DNA of 64,000 bases from CBDFGN01 sp965247065 (GTDB lineage: Bacteria > Bacteroidota > Bacteroidia > Cytophagales > Cyclobacteriaceae): NCBI GenBank assembly GCA_965247065.1, contig CBDFGN010000006.1, forward strand, positions 930,001 through 994,000. The letters run 5' to 3'. This document shows positions 35,863-46,410 of this stretch, piece after piece. The translations under genes were made by a program, and so were the position numbers. Each line of letters starts with the position of its first letter. The stretch's first letter is position 1. The notes beneath the pieces were generated by a model, which saw only the letters and a program-made list of their open reading frames with translations, was not told the DNA's origin and did no database searches.

Positions 35863-36734
35863 CCTATTTGGATGATCCAGAAAATAGGGAAAAGATTAAG
35901 GACTATCTATTAAGGAAATTGGATCAATATGCAGACAAGACTTTCTCGGAAATAGATTATGGACTACATGATCAAATATTGACTCGTCACGGTTATACGG
36001 ACAGGATTGCATGTATCTTGGGCATTGAGTCAGAAATTCAAGAATTAAACAATAAGAGCCAGCTCACTCGCTATCTCCTTTTCTTCCTGATTCTGGCTCA
36101 AATAGTTTTTTTGATATTCTTTAAGAATATTTCGAAAGCAGAGTTCACACTTTTTATCATACTGAGCTCGGCCATCCTTCTGGTTGGTTTGCTAATTCCA
36201 ATGATCGATATAGATGCTAGGATCTCAAAAATGAGCTTTAATCTCTTAGGCGAACCCATTGAATTTAACAATCAGGTTCTCTATTATAAGAGCAAGAGTA
36301 TTTTAGAGGTGGTTCAGCTAATGTTGATTCAAGGGAAGTTTGAACTAATTACCGTGGGTTTGCTAGTACTAACGTTTAGCGTTTTGTTTCCTATGACCAA
36401 ATTGATTTCTTCGATATTGCTAATTCATTACCCTTTACTTAATGAATCGCCTTTTTTAAAGTTCATGGTTTTTAAAACTGGAAAATGGTCAATGGCAGAT
36501 GTCATGGTAGTTGCCATTTTTATGTATTATATAGGATTTTCCGGAATACTCTCAGAACAGCTTAAACAATTGGAGACGATAACTAAAAGTATTGATCTGC
36601 TAACTACGAATGAATCAACTTTACAGTTGGGATTTTACACGTTCACAATATTCGTGATTTTTAGTATGCTGATTTCTGGCAAAATACAAGATCAAGGGGT
36701 TCAGATACTCCAGAATGTACAAGGGGAGGGGTAG
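35859..36734 (+). CDS. PqiA-like paraquat-inducible membrane protein
   Basis: A 291-residue inner-membrane protein starting at a TTG that overlaps the previous stop (TTGA). Membrane segments lie at about residues 70-90, 96-115, 160-185, 215-235 and 255-275. The second half fits the PqiA domain: NQVLYYKSKSILEVVQLML, then VGLLVLTFSVLFPMTKL and FKTGKWSMADVMVVAIFMYY. Known: PqiA works with MCE proteins PqiB/C in lipid transport between membranes. No MCE gene is near, so this is a stand-alone, single-domain relative. Function beyond membrane-stress-linked lipid handling is uncertain. Confidence 0.75.
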   Translation: MTYLDDPENREKIKDYLLRKLDQYADKTFSEIDYGLHDQILTRHGYTDRIACILGIESEIQELNNKSQLTRYLLFFLILAQIVFLIFFKNISKAEFTLFIILSSAILLVGLLIPMIDIDARISKMSFNLLGEPIEFNNQVLYYKSKSILEVVQLMLIQGKFELITVGLLVLTFSVLFPMTKLISSILLIHYPLLNESPFLKFMVFKTGKWSMADVMVVAIFMYYIGFSGILSEQLKQLETITKSIDLLTTNESTLQLGFYTFTIFVIFSMLISGKIQDQGVQILQNVQGEG

Positions 36735-36748
36735 TTATGTAATTCAGA

Positions 36749-37144
36749 TTACTTTGGTTTCTTGCGAGAAGAACTTTTGACAATATTTCCTTGGTTATCC
36801 ATTACACCAACAGTAGTATTTTTTGTTAACTCAAGCGCCTTATCTACAGCGGCCTGATTCGTACCCGCTATATATGACGGTTTTTTATGTCCCTGTAACT
36901 GCTGCAATCCACTTTTAACCGTTTTAGGTGTTTCTACTTCAATTGCTTTGCTGTTTGTGACAATACCACGCCGAGCAACACAAATAGCATTGAAGCTTAT
37001 AGGCCCAAATCTCTTGCCTCTTGTCATACAAAAGGAACGGAAGTAACCATTTTTGGTAACATCTCTTACAATGAGTATGAAGATGGTAAGGGCTCCAAGC
37101 AGAAAAGAATGTATGTCGATGCAAGAACTGAATAAGTACTCCAC
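36749..37144 (-). CDS. hypothetical protein with DUF2188-like tail
   Basis: The frame covers 131 residues, but only the C-terminal half (GLQQLQGHKKPSYIAGTNQA and NTTVGVMDNQGNIVKSSSRK) has the look of a conserved small domain. The upstream part may be chance reading of non-coding DNA; an internal ATG (MTRGKRFGP) is an alternative start. It resembles small basic proteins of unknown function; no firm family. Convergent to the PqiA-like gene. Confidence 0.4.
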   Translation of the reverse strand: MEYLFSSCIDIHSFLLGALTIFILIVRDVTKNGYFRSFCMTRGKRFGPISFNAICVARRGIVTNSKAIEVETPKTVKSGLQQLQGHKKPSYIAGTNQAAVDKALELTKNTTVGVMDNQGNIVKSSSRKKPK

Positions 37145-37355
37145 CTACAACCAAGTAGTTATCATTAGCGTCGTTGAAGCGAGCTTCAAAACGGGAAATC
37201 GGACATGAACCATGAGTAGAACGAGAAAAGCTAATGGAGGGGCCTCAAACGGCCTCGGGAAAGGCCCAGAGTTACGCTGGATCCCCGCCTCCCCAATCAT
37301 TCAGGTTAAGGTCATTGGGTCCTTTCTCTTTTTTATAATGGTCAGTTACGTTTGA

Positions 37356-37649
37356 GACCCAACCGATGGCTTTGGAGGATACCATCGACTAGAAAAGTAC
37401 TTTAAGGATCATCAGATCATCAACCACGCTCAAGACGAATTTGTCAGAGGAGAATATCACGTTAACAGTCTTGAAGGTTTTTGGAGCTTACTAAAAAGAG
37501 GTATCCAGGGTCAATACCATACACTCACACGAAGGCACCTACAACAGTATGTTAATGAATTCAGCTTTCGGTACAGCAACAGGTCGGATCCAAACCTATT
37601 TGACACAACCCTTACCAGGGCTGTGAGACTAGAATTTGTCAAATGCTAA
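37356..37649 (+). pseudogene. IS1595 (ISXO2-like) transposase, C-terminal fragment
   Basis: The open frame, without start codon, reads LEKYFKDHQIINHAQDEFV, then HVNSLEGFWSLLKRGIQGQY and QQYVNEFSFRYSNRS, the conserved end of ISXO2-like DDE/N transposases including the NSxEGFWSLLKR box. The N-terminal zinc and catalytic Asp parts are missing, with unrelated sequence before 37356. Confidence 0.85.
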
Positions 37650-37878
37650 TACGTTACCTCCTTGGAGAGGATTTAGGGGTAGGTAAGGTTAGGATTTTTG
37701 TTGTTGAACCTTAATACAGGCTTACCAATAAGGATTAAAATAGGCTTGTATTTCATTCTTCAAGCGCCTGGTTACATAAAATGGGCGGTGTGCTGTTCTC
37801 CTTATTATCTTTATATACAAAAACTTGCTAAATTTCGGTTTATAACTACAATAGGCCGTGGCCAACCAGGCGGATGAA
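37650..37878. promoter_or_regulatory. upstream region of the cytochrome c/DUF1553 operon
   Basis: About 230 bp with no gene. It should carry the promoter of the operon at 37879; an AT-rich patch is at 37800-37855, but no box can be assigned with confidence. Confidence 0.35.
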
Positions 37879-40800
37879 ATGAACGTCATAGGATTGGATC
37901 TGAGATTAAACTGTTTGATTGCCTTAACTGCGATCTTGATTGGTTGCACCTACGACCAGCCGGCAGAATTCAACTTGCCGGCCAAGGTGGACTTCAACTA
38001 CCACATTGGACCTATCTTATCCTAAAACTGCTACGTATGCCATGGACCGGATTCGAGTACCCGGAAGGTGGATTTACGCCTAGACCACTTTGAAGGAGGC
38101 ACTGCCTTACGAGAGTATGGGGGATTCGCTGTCGTGCCTGGGAAACCAGGCAAAAGCCTATTGATAGATCGTATTTCATCTACCGATCCCAGTTTTAGAA
38201 TGCCGCCCCCGGAAGCAAAAAAGGTTCTAAGTGAACGTGAAATAGCCCTGCTCAAAAAATGGATAAAACAAGGTGCGGAATGGAAACCGCACTGGGCCTT
38301 TATCAAACCAGAACTGCCCGAGTTGATGGCTGATTTTGAAAGGGCTTCACCCAACGATATCATTGATCGACTGGTTGATCAGAAGTTGAAGGTCAAAAAG
38401 CTACAGCCTTCCCCTCTGGCAACCAACAATGCCCTGATTCGGCGAGTATCGTATCTGCTTACCGGTCTGCCCCCGGATCCGGAAGACGTTCGGGCTTTTG
38501 TGTCAAACACTTCGGATCACGCATACGAAAAAATGGTGGATAAATATCTCTCTTCGCCTCATTTCGGAGAGCGCTGGGCCCGTCATTGGATGGACCTGGT
38601 TCGCTATGGGGAGTACATGGGCCACGAGTACGACTATGCTATTAGTGGCGCCTGGCAGTACCGGGATTATCTGATCCGGGCTTTTAACCAGGACGTCCCC
38701 TATGATCTGTTTGTAAAAGAGCATTTGGCTGGTGATATGCTCGATCAGCCCCGCTACAATCCCGATCAAGGCTTCAATGAATCTATAATCGGAACTGCAT
38801 ACTTTTTCCTCGGGGAGGGCAAACATGGCCCGGTGGATATAAAACTGGAGGAATCTGACAAGATCGATAACATGATAGATGTCACTTCCAAAACCTTTCA
38901 GGCTCTTACCGTTGGCTGTGCTCGCTGCCATGATCATAAGTTTGATCCCATTCCCACCACCGATTACTATGCCATGTACGGCATGATAGAAAGCGCTCGG
39001 ATCGGCCCTCTGCCAGCCAGGAAGACCCTAGAGCAAGCGGCACAAATCGAAAGGCTGACCGAATTAAAAGGGGAAATCAGATCCGAACTTGGACAGGAAT
39101 TAGCAATAGCTGCAGAGAAAACATCAACGCTGTTTGTAAATCAGGTTCGACAATTCGTCCAAACCACTGGAGAGGATGGAAAGGACTCGATAAAATACCG
39201 GGTCATCGGTGACTTTAGAAAAGGCTCATGGGAAGGATGGTATTCTGATGGCTGGGCATTCGGGGATGCGCCGTTGATGGGAAAGCCTATTTTTGACAAG
39301 AAATCTGGCAAGGTCAATGGCCTGGGAAGTGCGGTTGCTTCGAGCCGATTCTACAGCACTGGAATTATGGGAGCCTTGCGTTCACCAAATTTCATAATTG
39401 AAAATGATTCGATCGCCATAAGGGCAGCCGGGATAAACGGTTTGATCCGAATAATCGTTGACAACTTTCAGGTAATCCAAAAGCCTCTGTGGAGAGGTCT
39501 GGAAAAACTTGTCAATGGGGGTGAATGGAATACCTACACTTTTGACGTTTCCAGGCTGAAAGGACACAAGGCGTATCTGCAGTTTATTCCAGGTCATTAT
39601 GACAATTATCTGGAAGGCAAACCTCCGCAGCATAAGTATCGGATAAAGCCGGACGACTATATTGAAATACAATATGCCATTGCCTTTGATCAACAAATTC
39701 CGGATTTATTAGCCACTGTCCCCAGTGAACAAAGTCAGTTTACATCAGAAGGGGAAGCATTGATCAAAGACTGGGTAAAAGGTCAAGCCAGTCCTGAGCA
39801 GATTAGCGCACTTGATCATTGGCTGATGGGAAAGGAAATAGGTTATTCAAAGAGACTATCCCGGTTAATAACGTCCTACGACAGCATCGCGGCACAACTT
39901 TACGATTCTACTCATTTTATTGGCATGACTGAAGGGGATGCGGTTTTTAGCCCGGTATTTATTCGAGGAAGCGTAAATCAATTAAGTGCCGAGAAAATCC
40001 CCCGGCGGTTTTTGAGTGCCATACAAGCCGGTCCCGAGTTGTTCCCGCAATATGGCAGTGGAAGATTAGCTTGGGCCGAGGCCGTTGTGGATCCTGAGAA
40101 TCCACTTACAAGCCGGGTAATAGTGAACCGCCTCTGGCACCATCTTTTTGGAAGAGGGATTGTTGAGACGGTTGACAATTTTGGTATGCAAGGCAAGTTA
40201 CCATCTCATCCGCAATTGCTGGATTATTTGGCACTTCGGTTCATCGAGGATGGTTGGTCTATGAAGGGCATGATAAAACATATCTTGTTGAGTCAAAGTT
40301 TCCGACGTTCTACTGAAGTTCTAGAAGAAAATCTTGCAATCGATCCCAACAACGATCTTTTACACCATTATCCAATGCGTCGACTGGAGGCAGAGGCAAT
40401 ACGTGATGGTATCCTGGCTGTTTCGGGCCGCTTGGACTCAACAATGTACGGAGAATCCATTCCAATTCATCTCACTGAATTTATGGGGTCCGGTTCGGGT
40501 AGACCAGAAATGTCTGGCCCGCTTGACGGAAATGGTCGTAGAAGCATATATGTTGAGGTCCGCCGGAACTTCCTTTCCCCTTTGATGCTGGTTTTTGACC
40601 GGCCCATCCCGTTTTCGACTTTTGGCAAAAGAAATACCACAAACGTTCCGGCCCAGTCATTAGCACTTGTGAATGATCCTTTTGTTCACCAACAGACAGT
40701 GCACTGGGCCAAGAATGTCTTAAGTGAAGAAAAGCTATCGGTTTCGGAAAGGATCCGAAAAATCTATTTCCAGGCTTTTTCAAGGGAGGCATCCCCTGAA

Positions 40801-40944
40801 GAGCTAAAAAGTGCCGAGATTCTGTTAGATGACCTGGCCAAAGAATATGGTCTGGATCTAGATGAGATGACCGAGGATACTCAAGTTTGGGTGGACTATT
40901 GCCATTCAATTCTTAATTTTAAGGAGTTTATTCATTTAATGTGA
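37879..40944 (+). pseudogene. PSCyt1-DUF1549-DUF1553 lipoprotein with one in-frame ochre codon
   Basis: One frame of 1022 codons from the ATG at 37879, broken only by TAA at 38023-38025 (codon 49). Before it is a lipoprotein signal (LTAILIGCTYDQP). Right after it is the cytochrome c motif CYVCH (codons 51-55, usual form SENCYVCHGPD), so a GAA to TAA change fits. Then follow DUF1549 (LIRRVSYLLTGLPPDPEDV, HFGERWARHWMDLVRYGE and CARCHDHKFDPIP) and DUF1553 (NPLTSRVIVNRLWHHLFGRG, then FGMQGKLPSHPQLLDYLA). These secreted proteins are paired with DUF1501 partners in Planctomycetes and Cytophagales. The long intact remainder (GTG at 38068) suggests the mutation is recent, or that translation restarts. 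Confidence 0.85.
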
Positions 40945-42392
40945 AAGTCGATCACGACAGTAGTTGCCCCATGAGCCGACGGGAGATGCTGAGTATCTGT
41001 CGAAATGGCTTTGGTTCAGTAGCCCTAATGGGACTGATGAGCAGTGTCCCATTTGGCCAAAGGCTGATGGCCGCAACCGGATCCTTGGGCGGTGGCTCTC
41101 AAGGTGGAAAGCTACCCGACTTCGCACCCAGGGCAAAGAGCGTTATTTTTCTGTACATGGACGGGGGGGTATCACAGGTGGATTCGTTTGATCCGAAGCC
41201 CAGACTAGACAAAGAACATGGACTGAATCCGTTTGACAAATTCAAAGTAGATGATACCCAGTTCAACGACATTGGGATAATTCTGAAAAGCCCGTGGAAA
41301 TTCAAGCAGCACGGTGAATCCGGCATCTGGATGAGCGAACTGTTCCCTCATATGGCCACTTGCGTCGATGAGATGACAATGATCCGATCCATGGTCTCCG
41401 ACTTCCCCGAGCATTCAAATGCCAGTTTTTTCTTGCACACGGGCATTGGCAGTCAGGGAAGGCCCAGCATGGGTGCCTGGGTTACTTATGGTTTAGGCAG
41501 CGAAAGCGAGAATCTACCCGGTTATGTGGTCTTGGATGGAGGCTTGATCCCTCCCGGGGGGCTGGATAATTTCAAAAACGGCTTCTTGCCAGCTACCTAT
41601 CAGGCGTCAATTTTGCAGCCCAAGGACATTCCTATGGCCAATGTCATGCCCCAGGAGAACCAAGGAGGGATTCAAGAAACCAAACTGCGCTATGCGGAGC
41701 AAATGGGTCAAAAACTGCTGGACAAAATCGGCCCTGCAGATCAAATTGAATCTACTATCGCCAATTACGAGCTGGCCTATCGAATGCAGTCCTCTGTGCC
41801 TGAATTATCCGATATTTCGGGTGAATCTAAGTCCACTAAGAAACTTTACGGTCTTTATTCCGATGATGAGCACTGCAGGACTTACGGAATACAGTGCCTG
41901 CTCGCGCGTCGGCTGGTAGAACGCGGAGTTCGTTTCATTGAATTGACCTGCCCCAGGACCAGCATTGGTCGTTGGGATCAACACAGTCGGCTTAAAGAAG
42001 GACATGAAGCAAATGCCCACGCCGTGGACCAACCCATTGCTGCATTGCTCAAAGATCTGAAGACCAGAGGGCTGATGGAAAGTACCTTGGTCATTTTTGC
42101 CGGCGAATTCGGCCGCACTCCATTTGCGCAGGGTAAGGACGGTCGAGATCACAATCCGCAGGCCTTTAGCATTTGGATGGCTGGAGCAGGTGTCAAGAAA
42201 GGACTGGTCTATGGCCGAACCGACGAGTATGGCTACCGGGTAATAGAGAACAAAATGACTATTCACGATCTTCACGCCACCATGCTGCACATTCTGGGAG
42301 TGGATCATATAAAACAAACCTACCGTTTTAGCGGAAGAGACATTAGACTCACCGATGTACACGGGCATGTTGTTCACGATATTTTGGATTAA
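40941..42392 (+). CDS. DUF1501 protein, Tat-exported
   Basis: A 483-residue DUF1501 protein whose GTG start overlaps the stop of the previous gene by 4 bp, so the pair is translationally coupled. An ATG at 40971 begins directly at the Tat signal (MSRREMLSICRNGFG) and is an alternative start. The alkaline-phosphatase-like fold is marked by YMDGGVSQVDSFDPKP, RSMVSDFPEHSNA, IFAGEFGRTPFAQ and DGRDHNPQAFSIW. Known: sulfatase-like domain of uncertain activity, always beside DUF1549/1553 proteins. Inferred: periplasmic partner of the cytochrome c lipoprotein. Confidence 0.9.
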   Translation: MKVDHDSSCPMSRREMLSICRNGFGSVALMGLMSSVPFGQRLMAATGSLGGGSQGGKLPDFAPRAKSVIFLYMDGGVSQVDSFDPKPRLDKEHGLNPFDKFKVDDTQFNDIGIILKSPWKFKQHGESGIWMSELFPHMATCVDEMTMIRSMVSDFPEHSNASFFLHTGIGSQGRPSMGAWVTYGLGSESENLPGYVVLDGGLIPPGGLDNFKNGFLPATYQASILQPKDIPMANVMPQENQGGIQETKLRYAEQMGQKLLDKIGPADQIESTIANYELAYRMQSSVPELSDISGESKSTKKLYGLYSDDEHCRTYGIQCLLARRLVERGVRFIELTCPRTSIGRWDQHSRLKEGHEANAHAVDQPIAALLKDLKTRGLMESTLVIFAGEFGRTPFAQGKDGRDHNPQAFSIWMAGAGVKKGLVYGRTDEYGYRVIENKMTIHDLHATMLHILGVDHIKQTYRFSGRDIRLTDVHGHVVHDILD

Positions 42393-42474
42393 TGTGTGCC
42401 ACGTAAAGCATTGACAATACTTTACTCCCTCTAGGTTTTCGATTTCATCGTTTATGCAACCAAACTTCAAACCA

Positions 42475-44001
42475 ATGAATATCAAAAGCAACTTTTACTC
42501 CCTCGGCATTTGCCTTATGATCCTGGGTTGCACTCAAGCTTCGAAGGCACCCGAAACTACCGAAGATAGACCATATACTGATGCACAATATAGCGAAGGT
42601 GTATTGCTCAATACCAAAGAGGATGGTTACCGTGCGATATGGTATAAGATGGGACCTCTGGATTCTGTGTATAAGTATAAATACAGCGGGGGTCTGGGTA
42701 CGTATACTGCCAAACACCAGCCATTTGCAATATACCGGCCGGAAGTAAATAAAACATTTTTTTGTTATGGGGGTACGGATAGGACTAATTCCACCTTGCT
42801 GCATATGGTTTCTTTCTATGACCATGCCACTCATGAAGTACCTAAACCTACCTTGTTACTGGACAAACAAACCAGAGATGGGCATGATAATCCCGTTATA
42901 TCAATAGATGAGCTAGGCTATATTTATATTTTTTCTAATGCACATGGTACGTATCGTCCGGCCTATATTTACAAAAGTAAAAAGCCCTATGACATTAATG
43001 AATTCGAAAACGTGGAAGCAACCAAACTGGAAAATGGCCAACCTGTACCTATGACTAATTTTTCCTACATGCAAAGCTGGTATGTGCCTGGTGATGGATT
43101 TGTCAGTTTTTTCACTAGCTACGGTAACCCCGCAAATAGAACCATCTTTTTTATGACCAGTCCGGATGGGGAAAACTGGTCAGAATGGAAGCGCATTGCT
43201 GCCATAAATAATGGCCATTATAACATCAGTTCTGTTAACAATGATGTGGCAGGATCCGCCTTTCAGTTTCACCCGTATACCGAAATTGAAGAGCTACGTG
43301 AACTCACTGAAGGCACGGTTCCTGTTATGGTTAAACCGGACCGGCGAACCAACCTATATTATGTGGAAACTCATGATTTGGGAAAAACCTGGCAGGCAGC
43401 TGATGGCACTCCCCTGGAATTGCCGCTGAGAGAGATAGAAAATCCGGCCCTTGTCTACGATTATTACAATAAAGACCTGCTCGTGTATATGAAGGATATT
43501 ACCTATGACCAGGAGAACCGGCCGGTAATCCTCTATCTCACTTCCAAAGGGTATATGTCAGGCCCACAAAATGACCCCAGAACCTGGCATACGGCTCGCT
43601 GGAATGGGAAGGAATGGATCATCAGCGACATTACAACGTCGGACAATAACTATGATATGGGATCACTTTACATTGAAGAAGATGGAACCTGGAGATTGAT
43701 AGCTCCTACTGAAACCGGTCCGCAACCTTACAATACCGGTGGAGAAATGGCTATGTGGGAAAGTAAAAATATGGGACAATCCTGGTCAAAAGTAAAGCAA
43801 CTTACACACAATAGCGAGTTTAATCATACTTATGCACGTAGGCCCGTCAATGCTCATCCAGATTTTATCGCATTTTGGGCAGATGGTCATACGCGGAACC
43901 CTTCAGAATCAAGGCTTTATATAAGTAGCAAAGGGGGCGACGTTTATAGGTTTCCGCAGCATATGCGTGAGCAGATGGCAAAGCTGGATAAAATACCGTA
44001 A
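42475..44001 (+). CDS. BNR_4-like beta-propeller lipoprotein
   Basis: A 508-residue protein from the ATG at 42475, chosen because it begins the lipoprotein signal (MNIKSNFYSLGICLMILGCTQ). Propeller motifs include GHDNPVISIDELGYIYIFSN, MTSPDGENWSEWKRI and ETHDLGKTWQ. The layout resembles BNR_4 proteins, a group that includes some ulvan-type polysaccharide lyases (PL24/PL25), where a His in the HxNP-like strand is catalytic. I cannot confirm the catalytic residues. Likely role: outer-membrane glycan cleavage or binding. The gene follows the DUF1501 gene by 82 bp and is followed by a broken lipoprotein. Confidence 0.75.
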   Translation: MNIKSNFYSLGICLMILGCTQASKAPETTEDRPYTDAQYSEGVLLNTKEDGYRAIWYKMGPLDSVYKYKYSGGLGTYTAKHQPFAIYRPEVNKTFFCYGGTDRTNSTLLHMVSFYDHATHEVPKPTLLLDKQTRDGHDNPVISIDELGYIYIFSNAHGTYRPAYIYKSKKPYDINEFENVEATKLENGQPVPMTNFSYMQSWYVPGDGFVSFFTSYGNPANRTIFFMTSPDGENWSEWKRIAAINNGHYNISSVNNDVAGSAFQFHPYTEIEELRELTEGTVPVMVKPDRRTNLYYVETHDLGKTWQAADGTPLELPLREIENPALVYDYYNKDLLVYMKDITYDQENRPVILYLTSKGYMSGPQNDPRTWHTARWNGKEWIISDITTSDNNYDMGSLYIEEDGTWRLIAPTETGPQPYNTGGEMAMWESKNMGQSWSKVKQLTHNSEFNHTYARRPVNAHPDFIAFWADGHTRNPSESRLYISSKGGDVYRFPQHMREQMAKLDKIP

Positions 44002-44051
44002 ACCAAAACCAGGGCGTCCTGCCAGGTCATTCGTCCAAATCTTTAACCGGT

Positions 44052-45056
44052 ATGAATCAAACCATAACCAATGGCTGCTTTTGGGCACTTTTAATAGGGC
44101 CAGTGCCCTATTTAGTGGTATTGTGCACTTCATGTACCACCGATTCTCAACCTTTGGACAAGTTCACGGTGACGGAATCTGCTGGAATAAGCAGGGAGCT
44201 GAAAACATATCCTTCGGTACCTTTTTCCGGTATCGATCGCTGCGAACCAGACAAAGGTCTATGAGGTGTTTAGTCGGAAAGGTACTTCTGAGCCGGAGCA
44301 GCTGAAAATAGAAGGTACTGATCTCAACTTGAAAGTTGAGAATGAGTATTTCATTGCGGATCTAACCGATGTCAAAGCCACATCAGAAAACGGACTTGGA
44401 GCCGGCCAATTGGCCGGGTTGATATTAAAACAATTCGATAATCAATTATTGGAACGGTCCCATATTAATATGCACTGGAGTCCTAGTTTTCAGCGCGAGG
44501 GACAGGATTATAAAACCTTCGGCCACATGAAGGAGGATTCGGTCCTTATCGAACAGGGACCTTACAGGCTAAGCATCTTCCGGTCGGGTACTGTCCCGGG
44601 CTTTGATGCTATCAGGTTAAATGTAGAATACCAGTTTTTTGCCGGCCTTCCGTATTTTTCCTTCACTTCAGAAATTATCGCTGAAGATAGCCTGGAAGTC
44701 ATCCTACTGCGAAATGACGAAATGACCATGGACAGTCTCTTCACTCATGTACGTTTTCCGCGGCCGAGTGGTGAAATAAAAACCGTTCCAATGTATGATG
44801 GCTTTTCGATCGAATCGTTGGGCAAGGATCCAATTAGGGACGATGCGGATTGGCTCTATTTCTACAATGAACATCACAGCTACGCCTTTGGGAGTATTCG
44901 GCTGAATTATGATAATAAGAATTTGGACGGGAGATCTTCGGCTCTCTATAAGGAGCATACCAAAATCACCAACGCGAGCAATGGGGGTCGGTATTGGAAC
45001 CGACTCCTAGTCCATGACCAGAAGACGCTGGTTCCAAGGGGTAGCCGATATTTTGA
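44052..45056 (+). pseudogene. secreted lipoprotein of unknown family, frameshifted and 3' truncated
   Basis: The first frame from the ATG at 44052 carries a lipoprotein signal (YLVVLCTSCTTDSQP) and about 45 further residues. Near 44232-44240 (TCCGGTATCGATCG) one base is lost or gained, and the second frame continues (IAANQTKVYEVFSRKG) for about 270 residues. Segments such as SFTSEIIAEDSLEV and GGRYWNRLLV look like a secreted beta-sandwich glycan enzyme, but I do not recognise the family. At about 45056 the sequence changes to an IS3 orfA on the other strand, so the C-terminus is gone. Confidence 0.65.
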
Positions 45057-45378
45057 GCACCCTGTTCTTCAAGCTCAATTCAGCTACTAGCTGTTTCAAC
45101 TCATCATTCTCGCCACGTAGCTGCTTTACTTGTTCACTGTTGGCTTCACGGACCGTATCACCTTGCAATCGCTTCTTGCCATGTTCAAGAAAGTCTTTGC
45201 TCCATCGATAGTACAGATTGGGATTAATGCCTTCTTTTCTGCAGATAGCTGATATGGACTCTTCTCCACGAAGACCATCCAGGACGATTCGTATTTTTTC
45301 TTCTGCTGAGAATTTTCTCCGGGTGATTCGTTTAATATTCCGGATCGTTGATTCTGATGTTGAGATTCTTTTTGCCAT
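45057..45378 (-). pseudogene. IS3-family OrfA, truncated, without OrfB
   Basis: About 107 residues of OrfA: HTH (RRKFSAEEKIRIVLDGLRGE, then GINPNLYYRWSKDFL) and the zipper-like tail (QLRGENDELKQLVAELSLKN). The 3' end runs into the broken lipoprotein, and no orfB follows. It is a different IS3 subgroup from the 1319-bp copies next door. Confidence 0.85.
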
Positions 45379-45550
45379 TGGTGAAACAGATTTTAGTTAA
45401 ACATAATTTAAGCAAATCTGTCTCTTAACTTTATGCCGTTTTATTCCACTTTAGTTTGAACCGATACAGTAGCTCCAACCAGAGCCGATTGTAAAAATGA
45501 TGACATGATTGAAGATTATTTATGGGAAGACTAACCATGAAGATCCCTGA

Positions 45551-46402
45551 TTAGTGTTGACCACTTTTGGTTAATAATTCATCATTAAATATGGACAATG
45601 AAGGTCTTCGGTTAATTGGCAACAAGGACCAGTCCTTTTCAAAATCCATGGGTGAAACATCGTTTAAGTTTTCATGGGTTCTTTTTTGATTATAATGGTC
45701 AACCGCTCTTTTGACATACCTTTTCAGTTGATAGAAATTGGTCGGCTTCCAGTAATGCAAATATTCTTCTTTCAAGGTCCTGTGAAAGCGCTCTGCATAC
45801 GCATTATCCTGAGCGGTTAGCCCCATGCTGATATCACATCGGTTGGATTTTAGTAGGTCTACATATTCTTCGTAGATGTATTGACCTCCTCTGTCGGAAT
45901 GATGGATCCGGGGAGGGGGATGATCTTTCAAGGCAATGAGCAATGCCTTTACGTTCGCTGTAGCCCGCATATGATCCGATACCTGGTAGCCTACTATTTT
46001 TCGGGTATAGACATCCAGAATAAAGACCCCGTAATAAAACCGGTTTCCCACTTCTATGAAGGTGATGTCTGATTGCCAGACCGTTGAAGGAGACGTTGGT
46101 TCAAATCCTTTGATCAGGTTTGGATAATAAAGCTTCGAAGCCCGGGTAGTTCGTTTATAGTTCTTGGCTCTTCTCAAACGGTAACCAAGACTCATTAAAA
46201 GGTCTACAAAGCGATCTCTGCCGATAAATCCGGGTTTTAAGGTCCGGTACATTTTTTCCACCCCACAACCAGGATGTTCCTGGCGTATCCCATCAGCTTC
46301 CAGGACCAGCTGTTCTACCTTTTGATCAAAGACAGCTTGCCTGGTTGCATACTGATGTATTGCCTGTTTGCTGATTCCTATGGCACGATAGAGCTGATTC
46401 AT
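45551..46402 (-). CDS. IS3-family transposase OrfB, copy 1
   Basis: 283 residues with HTH_21 (GCGVEKMYRTLKPGFIGRDRF) and the rve DDE core: WQSDITFIEVGNRFYYG, IHHSDRGGQYIYEEY and AERFHRTLKEEYLHYW. It starts 8 bp downstream of the orfA stop. In IS3 elements the active enzyme is usually an OrfAB fusion by -1 frameshifting; a candidate A-rich slip site is not obvious here. Confidence 0.93.
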   Translation of the reverse strand: MNQLYRAIGISKQAIHQYATRQAVFDQKVEQLVLEADGIRQEHPGCGVEKMYRTLKPGFIGRDRFVDLLMSLGYRLRRAKNYKRTTRASKLYYPNLIKGFEPTSPSTVWQSDITFIEVGNRFYYGVFILDVYTRKIVGYQVSDHMRATANVKALLIALKDHPPPRIHHSDRGGQYIYEEYVDLLKSNRCDISMGLTAQDNAYAERFHRTLKEEYLHYWKPTNFYQLKRYVKRAVDHYNQKRTHENLNDVSPMDFEKDWSLLPINRRPSLSIFNDELLTKSGQH

Positions 46403-46410
46403 CGAGAAAT

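Noticed and set aside
32817..38025. Alternative genetic code or stop readthrough to explain in-frame TAG and TAA in two genes
   Set aside because: TAA, TAG and TGA all end intact genes in this window, and the two internal stops are different codons. Ordinary nonsense mutation is simpler.
44052..44264. Separate small lipoprotein gene
   Set aside because: Its downstream neighbour continues the same protein in another frame, so it is the 5' part of one broken gene.
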